From contig DASXUT010000143.1 of assembly GCA_036504675.1 (NCBI GenBank), positions 1 through 35,190 of the forward strand: DNA of 35,190 nucleotides, read 5' to 3'. The DNA is from Bacillota bacterium. GTDB lineage: Bacteria > Bacillota > Sulfobacillia > JAJYWN01 > JAJZPE01. Below are positions 31,207 through 35,190 of this stretch, piece after piece (position 1 is the stretch's first letter; every line of letters begins with the position of its first letter). The notes under the pieces are model-generated. The model did not search any database. It saw only the letters and a list, made by a program, of their open reading frames with translations, and was not told the DNA's origin. Both the position numbers and the translations under genes were made by a program.

Positions 31207-32199
31207 ATGACAGGACGACTTTCAGACCCGGTGCGGTGGAAGACCATTGAAGGCCCCGAGGACCTGCGCGCCCTCCTGGTCGAGGTTGGCGGGTTGGGTG
31301 ACTTCTTCATCGTCAAACCCAACTGGTTTGACCCGCGCCCGGGCAGCTATACCGACCCCTACGTCCTGGACCTTGTGCTGACTGCCCTTCCCGGCAAGAA
31401 GCTGGTCATCGAAGGGCATTCCCACTCCCGCAACGACCTCTCCCAGCGAATCACCCCGGAGAACATGGACGACCAGCGGGAGTGGATCCGCCGGCAGGAG
31501 CAACTCTACCTCGACCGCACCGGCCTGGCCGAGGTCCTGAGCCGCCACGCCGTCGAGTATCTGAACATCACCGAGGAGTACTGGGCCGGCCGGGTGGCCG
31601 CCGCCTCGACCGTCCGGGACCTGGTCGAAAGCAGGTATGGGCCCCTGACTCACCAGGAGTTCTACGGCTACGTGCCCAAGCGGCTGTTCGACCTCCGCGG
31701 GGCGACCCTCATCGACCTGGCCCGGATGAAGATCAGTTCGCCGACCTCCCGCGACTACAGCCTGACCATGAAGAACCTCTTCGGCCTCATCCCCCACGTC
31801 TCCCGGTACAGCTATCACGACAGCCTCTCCGAAAGCATCATCGACATCAACCTGGTCTACCGGACCCTCTTCGACGTGGTCGGGGTGGGCGAGGGGATCC
31901 GGCAGGCCGTCTTCTTTTGGGACAAGGGGCGGTTCGTCACCCCCTGGAGCCGCTTCGACGTCGTCAAGGACCTCGGCATGGCGGTCGCCGGACGCGATCT
32001 GGCCGCCGTCGACACCGTGGTCGGCATGATGTTCGGCCAGAACCTGACCATGCGAACGGCAATCAAGCTGGCCGAGGAGAAGTTCGGGGAGCTGGATCCG
32101 GAGGCCCTCGGAGAGCCGCCCCTGTTGGTCGATGTGAGAGATGAGGACTGGATCGGCCCCCTCGAGGCCCAGGGTCGGATCGTCAGCGAGCCGGCCTGA
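31207..32199 (+). CDS. DUF362 domain protein
   Basis: A 330-residue soluble protein of the DUF362 family (COG2006). Recognisable parts are 'DFFIVKPNWFDPRPGSYTDPYVLDLVLTAL' near the N-terminus, 'LVIEGHSHSRND', the central 'LIDLARMKISSPTSRDYSLTMKNLFGLIPHVSRYSYHD', and 'INLVYRTLFDVVGVGEGIRQAV'. The 'KNLFG..P...R..YH' block is the best family marker. Other members carry an added 4Fe-4S ferredoxin part, but this one has none. The function is unknown; proposals include redox or metal-related roles. ATG 31207 has GGGGAGGTACCGACG before it, and the gap from the TIGR04076 gene is 54 bases. A hairpin terminator follows. Large minus-strand frames across it are shadows. Confidence 0.85.
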   Translation: MTGRLSDPVRWKTIEGPEDLRALLVEVGGLGDFFIVKPNWFDPRPGSYTDPYVLDLVLTALPGKKLVIEGHSHSRNDLSQRITPENMDDQREWIRRQEQLYLDRTGLAEVLSRHAVEYLNITEEYWAGRVAAASTVRDLVESRYGPLTHQEFYGYVPKRLFDLRGATLIDLARMKISSPTSRDYSLTMKNLFGLIPHVSRYSYHDSLSESIIDINLVYRTLFDVVGVGEGIRQAVFFWDKGRFVTPWSRFDVVKDLGMAVAGRDLAAVDTVVGMMFGQNLTMRTAIKLAEEKFGELDPEALGEPPLLVDVRDEDWIGPLEAQGRIVSEPA

Positions 32200-32208
32200 A
32201 CTGAATGA

Positions 32209-32250
32209 CAGGCCGGCGGGCCCGGGCGGGCAAATCCGCCGGGGCCTGTT
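32209..32250 (+). terminator. Hairpin after the DUF362 gene
   Basis: CAGGCC plus GGCGG (32209-32219) can pair with CCGCC plus GGCCTG (32236-32248) with a small GG bulge, followed by TTCCTGTTG. A second hairpin, GGGG-T-CACCGG with CCGGTGCCCC, lies at 32294-32319 further on, in the 240-base gap before the next gene. Confidence 0.55.
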
Positions 32251-32439
32251 CCTGTTGAAGGTGCACCCTGCCTGTCCCCAGAATAGTGTTAGTGGGGTCA
32301 CCGGATCGACCGGTGCCCCTGTATGGGAGCGGTACGGGCCGAGGCAGAGTATTAGCCGAACGATGATCGAGGAGAAGCCGGTGGCGCTGGGAACCACTTG
32401 GCCGGCTCCCGAGATGTCTGACGAGGAGGTCGACGATGG

Positions 32440-32991
32440 TTGGGCCGATCGCGCGCGGATAAGACCCCGGTTGGTAGCGGGATCACTCTCCGTCCAGTCA
32501 CGCTGGCGGATCTGGACTGTTTCAAGACTTGGTGGGCCGAACCGGAAGCCAACCGGCTGGACTCGGGAGTCGCCCGGGAGGCCCCCGGCGGGCACTTCCT
32601 GGATGAGATCGGCCGGCTGATCATTGGCGGCGGGCTCCCCACATGGCGGATGGTTGAAGCCGAGGGAGCCGGTCCGGTCGGATACGCCCTCTATCGCGGC
32701 TACGACCGGGTCGGCAAGAGCGCCGAGATGGCCATCCGGATTGGTCTCGAGCATTGGGGAAAGGGCTACGGAACGGCGGCTACCCGTCTGCTCCTTGATT
32801 ATTTGTTCGAGACCCTGAGGGTCAGACGGGTCTGGTTGGAAGTCGTCGACTTCAACGAGCGGGCCATCAGGATGTACCGCAAGGTCGGTTTTCGCGAGAC
32901 GTCCAGAATCCCGGCCCAGGGCGATCGGCCAGGCATCGTGACCATGGAGGTCAGGCGATCGTCGCCATCGGACCGGCGCAGGATCGTCTAG
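32440..32991 (+). CDS. GNAT N-acetyltransferase (RimJ/RimL type)
   Basis: A 183-residue acetyltransferase. 'GITLRPVTLADLDCFKTWWAEPEANRL' is the typical N-terminal strand and helix of RimJ/RimL-type enzymes, 'AEMAIRIGLEHWGKGYGTAATRLLLDYLFETLRVRRVWLEVVDFNERAIRMYRKVGFRET' includes the acetyl-CoA loop (HWGKGYGT) and the C-terminal strand with Asn and 'A.RMYRKVGF'. Substrates range from ribosomal protein ends to antibiotics, and none can be assigned. The start is uncertain: the frame opens with TTG 32440, ten bases after AGGAGG, while an ATG at 32436 in another frame would yield only eight codons. The gene stands alone, 240 bases after DUF362, with a charged C-terminal tail. It differs clearly from the longer GNAT at 3140. 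Confidence 0.85.
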   Translation: MGRSRADKTPVGSGITLRPVTLADLDCFKTWWAEPEANRLDSGVAREAPGGHFLDEIGRLIIGGGLPTWRMVEAEGAGPVGYALYRGYDRVGKSAEMAIRIGLEHWGKGYGTAATRLLLDYLFETLRVRRVWLEVVDFNERAIRMYRKVGFRETSRIPAQGDRPGIVTMEVRRSSPSDRRRIV

Positions 32992-33109
32992 GCCTTCCGC
33001 CGGGCGCCGAGACGGGCCGTTGGATGGCCTCGCCCGCATAACCCCTCGCGACCGCGGGCATACCAAGCCCGGAAAGAAATGGGCAGTCTGCCCGCGGGGG
33101 GGGAGCTTC

Positions 33110-33439
33110 ATGGACCGAGGCCGGCAAGAGAAAGGCCGCGAAGAGAAGCCCGAGGAGAAGAGGGCCTTCGAGGCCAAGGAGCGCCGCGTCGCCAGGGAGA
33201 CCAAGGACGAGACCGGCCGCGAGAAGAACGAGTCCAACGAAGAAGTCGAAATGCGCAACATCGCCGCCGAGTGCGCCGAATACACGCCGATCTACCACGA
33301 TCAGCCGGTGTCTCTGTCGGCCACGGAGGCCCTCGAGCGCAGCTGCGGCACATGCGAGCACTTCAACGGCGGGGAATGCGACATCTATCAGCGGGAGAGC
33401 GGGACGGACCAATCCGGCAACCGGCGCGGCCGGCAGTAA
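33110..33439 (+). CDS. Small charged protein with a C-terminal CxxC-x9-C motif
   Basis: A 109-residue protein I do not recognise by name. Its first 55 residues are almost entirely Lys, Arg and Glu with helical spacing ('GREEKPEEKRAFEAKERRVARETKDE'), likely a coiled coil or disordered tail. The C-terminal part has 'EYTPIYHDQPVSLSATEALERSCGTCEHFNGGECDIYQRES', where Cys-x2-Cys and a third Cys, next to a His and a 'CDIY' turn, could form a small metal site. Similar short Cys motifs with 'CxHF..G.C.IY' occur in hypothetical Bacillota proteins. ATG 33110 follows an eight-G/A purine run. A strong hairpin terminator follows, and no operon partner is obvious. Function unknown; the codon usage looks like its neighbours. 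Confidence 0.7.
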   Translation: MDRGRQEKGREEKPEEKRAFEAKERRVARETKDETGREKNESNEEVEMRNIAAECAEYTPIYHDQPVSLSATEALERSCGTCEHFNGGECDIYQRESGTDQSGNRRGRQ

Positions 33440-33481
33440 CCTTTCCGGCCGCCGACGGTCACAATCGAGAGCACCAACGAC

Positions 33482-33513
33482 AGATGCCTTCCGACAATCG
33501 ACGGAAGGCATCT
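33482..33513 (+). terminator. Intrinsic terminator after the small Cys-motif gene
   Basis: AGATGCCTTCCG (33482-33493) pairs perfectly with CGGAAGGCATCT (33502-33513), an eight-base loop between, followed by TATCTTGTGT. A second perfect eight-pair hairpin, GTCTGCCC/GGGCAGAC (33522-33542), comes directly after and may reinforce it. Confidence 0.8.
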
Positions 33514-33633
33514 TATCTTGTGTCTGCCCACAACGGGCAGACCTCGCGCCGCCATTCTTCGTGGGCCGTTTTCCCGGCCCGGTCGGCCGCTGGTAACAGA
33601 AGGGAAAAGGCCGGCGCAGGTCGAAAGGCATAA

Positions 33634-33678
33634 GGGTAGAATTACCCAGCGCCAAAATGCACCGCCCCGTGCTATGAT
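33634..33678 (+). promoter_or_regulatory. Candidate cdaA promoter with extended -10
   Basis: TGC-TATGAT (TATGAT at 33673-33678) is a good extended -10, 45 bases before the cdaA start codon. The -35 position is poor, which is usual for extended -10 promoters. A short GGGTA/TACCC dyad at 33634-33647 lies just upstream. Confidence 0.45.
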
Positions 33679-33722
33679 TGAATGTCAGCGGTGTCTGAAT
33701 TCAAGCGGCCTTCCGAAGCGGG

Positions 33723-34553
33723 GTGACGAGCCTGTTTCCTCAACTCAAGAACCTCACGCCTCTGGACCTGGCGACTTCGATCATCGACATCGCCATCGTC
33801 GCCTACGTGCTTTATCGGCTCTTCGTCCTCATTCGCGGGACCCGGGCCGTACAGCTGATCAAGGGAATCATCGTCCTCCTGATCGCCACCACCGTCAGCG
33901 GTTGGTTCCATCTCTATACAATCAACTGGTTGATGCGCCAGGCGCAGGTCATGCTGATCGTCGCCCTGCCCATCGTCTTTCAGCCTGAACTCAGGCGGGC
34001 CCTCGAGCACCTCGGCCGGGGTCGCCTCTTCGCCCGATCCCTCCGGTTCATGGGCGAGGAAGAGGTCAAGAAGGTCATCAAGGAGATTACCCGGGCGGTC
34101 GAGCTCATGGCCAAGAATAAGACCGGGGCGCTCATCGTCATCGAGCGCGAGACCGGTCTCAAGGAAGTCGCCGAGACCGGGACCAAGATCGACGGCGTGG
34201 TCTCGGCCGAGTTCCTGGTGAACATCTTCGTGCCCAAGACCCCCCTGCATGACGGGGCGGTGATCATCCGCGGTGACCGGATCGTCGCCGCCGGCTGCTT
34301 CCTGCCGATGACCGAGAACCAGGAAGTCGAGCGGGAGTTGGGGGCCAGACACCGGTCGGCGATGGGAATCACCGAGCATTCCGATGCCTTGGCGGTGGTC
34401 GTGTCGGAGCAGACCGGAGGCATCTCCCTGGGCAACGCCGGCAAGCTGATCCGCCACCTCGACCCGAAGACCCTGGCCGAGCTGCTCCAAAGCAACCTGG
34501 TGCCGCGCTCGACCATTGGCGCTTCGCCGAACGGAGGCGAAGACCGTGGATAG
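33723..34553 (+). CDS. cdaA: Membrane diadenylate cyclase CdaA (c-di-AMP synthase)
   Basis: A 276-residue enzyme that makes cyclic di-AMP from two ATP molecules, controlling potassium uptake and cell-wall homeostasis in Bacillota. Three N-terminal helices (about 13-38, 42-60 and 70-87) are followed by the DAC domain: 'TGALIVIERETGLKEVAETGTKIDGVVSAEFLVNIFVPKTPLHDGAVII' with DGA at 177-179, and 'ELGARHRSAMGITEHSDALAVVVSEQTGGISLG' with the RHR motif at 209-211. Both catalytic motifs are intact. GTG 33723 is the start, with only a weak GAAGCGGG before it. It overlaps the ybbR start by eight bases, the conserved cdaA-ybbR arrangement in which YbbR (CdaR) regulates the cyclase. GlmM would be expected next, outside the window. 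Confidence 0.96.
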   Translation: MTSLFPQLKNLTPLDLATSIIDIAIVAYVLYRLFVLIRGTRAVQLIKGIIVLLIATTVSGWFHLYTINWLMRQAQVMLIVALPIVFQPELRRALEHLGRGRLFARSLRFMGEEEVKKVIKEITRAVELMAKNKTGALIVIERETGLKEVAETGTKIDGVVSAEFLVNIFVPKTPLHDGAVIIRGDRIVAAGCFLPMTENQEVERELGARHRSAMGITEHSDALAVVVSEQTGGISLGNAGKLIRHLDPKTLAELLQSNLVPRSTIGASPNGGEDRG

Positions 34554-35190
34554 GCTCCTCGAACGAGACGTCTTCCTGAAGGTCCTGGCGGTCTTCTTGG
34601 CCGTCATCCTATGGTTCCAGGTGACCGGCGAGCTGAACCCCGAGATCCAGCGGGTCATTTCCGGCATCCCGGTGGTGTACACTAATCCGGAGCAGGGCCT
34701 GATGATCATGGAGAAGAAACCTGAGACCGTCAGCGTCAAGGTCCAGGGCCTCCGGGCCGACCTCGGCAAGCTGTCGAAGGATGATTTCAGCGCCACCGCC
34801 GACCTTAAGGGCGGGGCCGTCGGCTGGGGGCAATTCCCCCTGATCGTCAAGGCCAAGAACGACGGGGTCCAGCTGATCGAATATCCCACCGAAGTCTCGG
34901 TCCGCCTCGACACTAATACCAACCGGCAGATGGATGTCCAGATCCACTTGATCGGGGTCCTCGGCGACGACTTCGCCAACAAGCAGCCGGTGGTCCGGCC
35001 AAGCCAGGTCGCCATCCAGGGGCCGAAGAGCCGCCTCGACCTGGTCGCCCAGGTCAGCGGCGACCTCGACATGACCGGCGCGACCGGTGAGATCAAGCGC
35101 TCGGTCCCGATCAAGGCCGTCGACGCCCAGGGCCTCGAGGTGGGCGGCGTGACGGTCAAACCGAACGTCGTCGACGTCACCGTCTCCGTG
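34546..35190 (+). CDS. cdaR: YbbR/CdaR domain protein (3' end outside window)
   Basis: From GTG 34546 the frame is open for 215 codons to the window end. The start 'MDRLLERDVFLKVLAVFLAVILWFQVTG' is a short cytoplasmic leader plus a single membrane anchor, followed by extracytoplasmic YbbR repeats: 'ISGIPVVYTNPEQGLMIMEKKPETVSVKVQGLRADLGKL' and 'VQIHLIGVLGDDFANKQPVVRPSQVAIQGPKSRLDLVAQVSGDLDMTG', each with the typical 'P..V.V.G....l..l' strand set. YbbR proteins sit on the outer membrane face and modulate CdaA. The ATG/GTG start overlaps the end of cdaA by eight bases, so it is translationally coupled, with GGAGGCGAAGACC as the site. The full family protein has three or four repeats, so at least one lies outside this window. 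Confidence 0.93.
   Translation, partial: MDRLLERDVFLKVLAVFLAVILWFQVTGELNPEIQRVISGIPVVYTNPEQGLMIMEKKPETVSVKVQGLRADLGKLSKDDFSATADLKGGAVGWGQFPLIVKAKNDGVQLIEYPTEVSVRLDTNTNRQMDVQIHLIGVLGDDFANKQPVVRPSQVAIQGPKSRLDLVAQVSGDLDMTGATGEIKRSVPIKAVDAQGLEVGGVTVKPNVVDVTVSV

Noticed and set aside
32436-32462. Eight-codon open frame ATG...TAA ahead of the second GNAT gene, a possible leader peptide
   Set aside because: It shares the ribosome site with the GNAT start four bases later and has no regulatory codon pattern. An ordinary TTG start for GNAT is simpler.
31222-33285. Long minus-strand open frame of about 690 codons
   Set aside because: It covers the DUF362 and GNAT genes in antisense. Its translation has no family motif, while the plus-strand genes do.
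1-35190. tRNA, rRNA, CRISPR arrays, insertion sequences and phage genes
   Set aside because: None recognised on reading: no cloverleaf-like T-loop sequences, no spaced direct repeats and no transposase or integrase motifs.

Overview
The window is high-GC (by eye about 65%) bacterial chromosome, densely coded on both strands, with many GTG and TTG starts behind strong Shine-Dalgarno sites. A CdaA-type diadenylate cyclase followed by a YbbR protein, a HutP-family protein, an FMN riboswitch in front of a RibU-like ECF substrate protein, a BMP-lipoprotein ABC system and an ECF-type nickel importer together suggest a high-GC member of the Bacillota (Clostridia, Symbiobacteriia or Limnochordia grade). 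I cannot name the genus. A glutaredoxin-like gene with an in-frame TGA at its first redox position, followed by a bacterial SECIS-like hairpin, says the organism probably uses selenocysteine. I recognised no rRNA, tRNA, insertion sequence or CRISPR array.

Layout. 1-2923 (minus): a DUF2157 membrane protein cut by the window edge, and an odd ABC ATPase-permease fusion that lacks the usual junction region. 3140-5294 (plus): a GNAT acetyltransferase, the selenocysteine glutaredoxin-like gene with a terminator, and a SIMPL-domain protein. 5324-6326: promoter, FMN riboswitch, intrinsic terminator, ribU-like gene, terminator. 6448-13056 (plus): an amino-acid catabolic region with a U32-like barrel protein, a Glu/Leu-type dehydrogenase, a leader with four clustered UAG triplets plus a strong terminator, a decayed carbon-nitrogen hydrolase, a class-III aminotransferase, a HutP-like gene and a CoA-acylating semialdehyde dehydrogenase. 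13206-14342 (minus): a ComEC-like metallo-hydrolase and DUF3006. 14534-17846 (minus): nickel regulator NikR and transporter NikMN-NikQ-NikO. 18163-22979 (plus): thiolase-fold protein without the nucleophilic Cys, DUF35 partner, acyl-CoA dehydrogenase and a two-subunit CoA-transferase. 23075-24673 (minus): a soluble chemoreceptor with two Cys-rich PAS domains. 25063-30779 (plus): RpiR regulator and a nucleoside-type BMP/ABC uptake system. 30835-33439: TIGR04076, DUF362, GNAT and a small Cys-motif protein. 33723 to the end: cdaA and ybbR, the latter cut by the window edge.

How the parts may work together. The 8.9-13.1 kb genes look like breakdown of a beta-amino acid such as beta-alanine: amide release (now broken), transamination, then oxidation to an acyl-CoA, with the upstream dehydrogenase recycling glutamate. 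The HutP-like protein keeps the metal-ligand histidines of HutP, while UAG triplets, HutP's known RNA target, sit just before a terminator ahead of the operon. This suggests a self-contained antitermination circuit outside the histidine pathway, and I rate it the most interesting system in the window. The 18-23 kb cluster resembles acyl-CoA side-chain processing. Its thiolase-like member, with Gly at the nucleophile site and a DUF35 neighbour, may be a thiolase-fold aldolase.

Several genes show decay or single-base problems (ABC fusion, C-N hydrolase, HutP-like start, a possible amidohydrolase remnant). These are either real gene loss or assembly error, and the reads would tell which.
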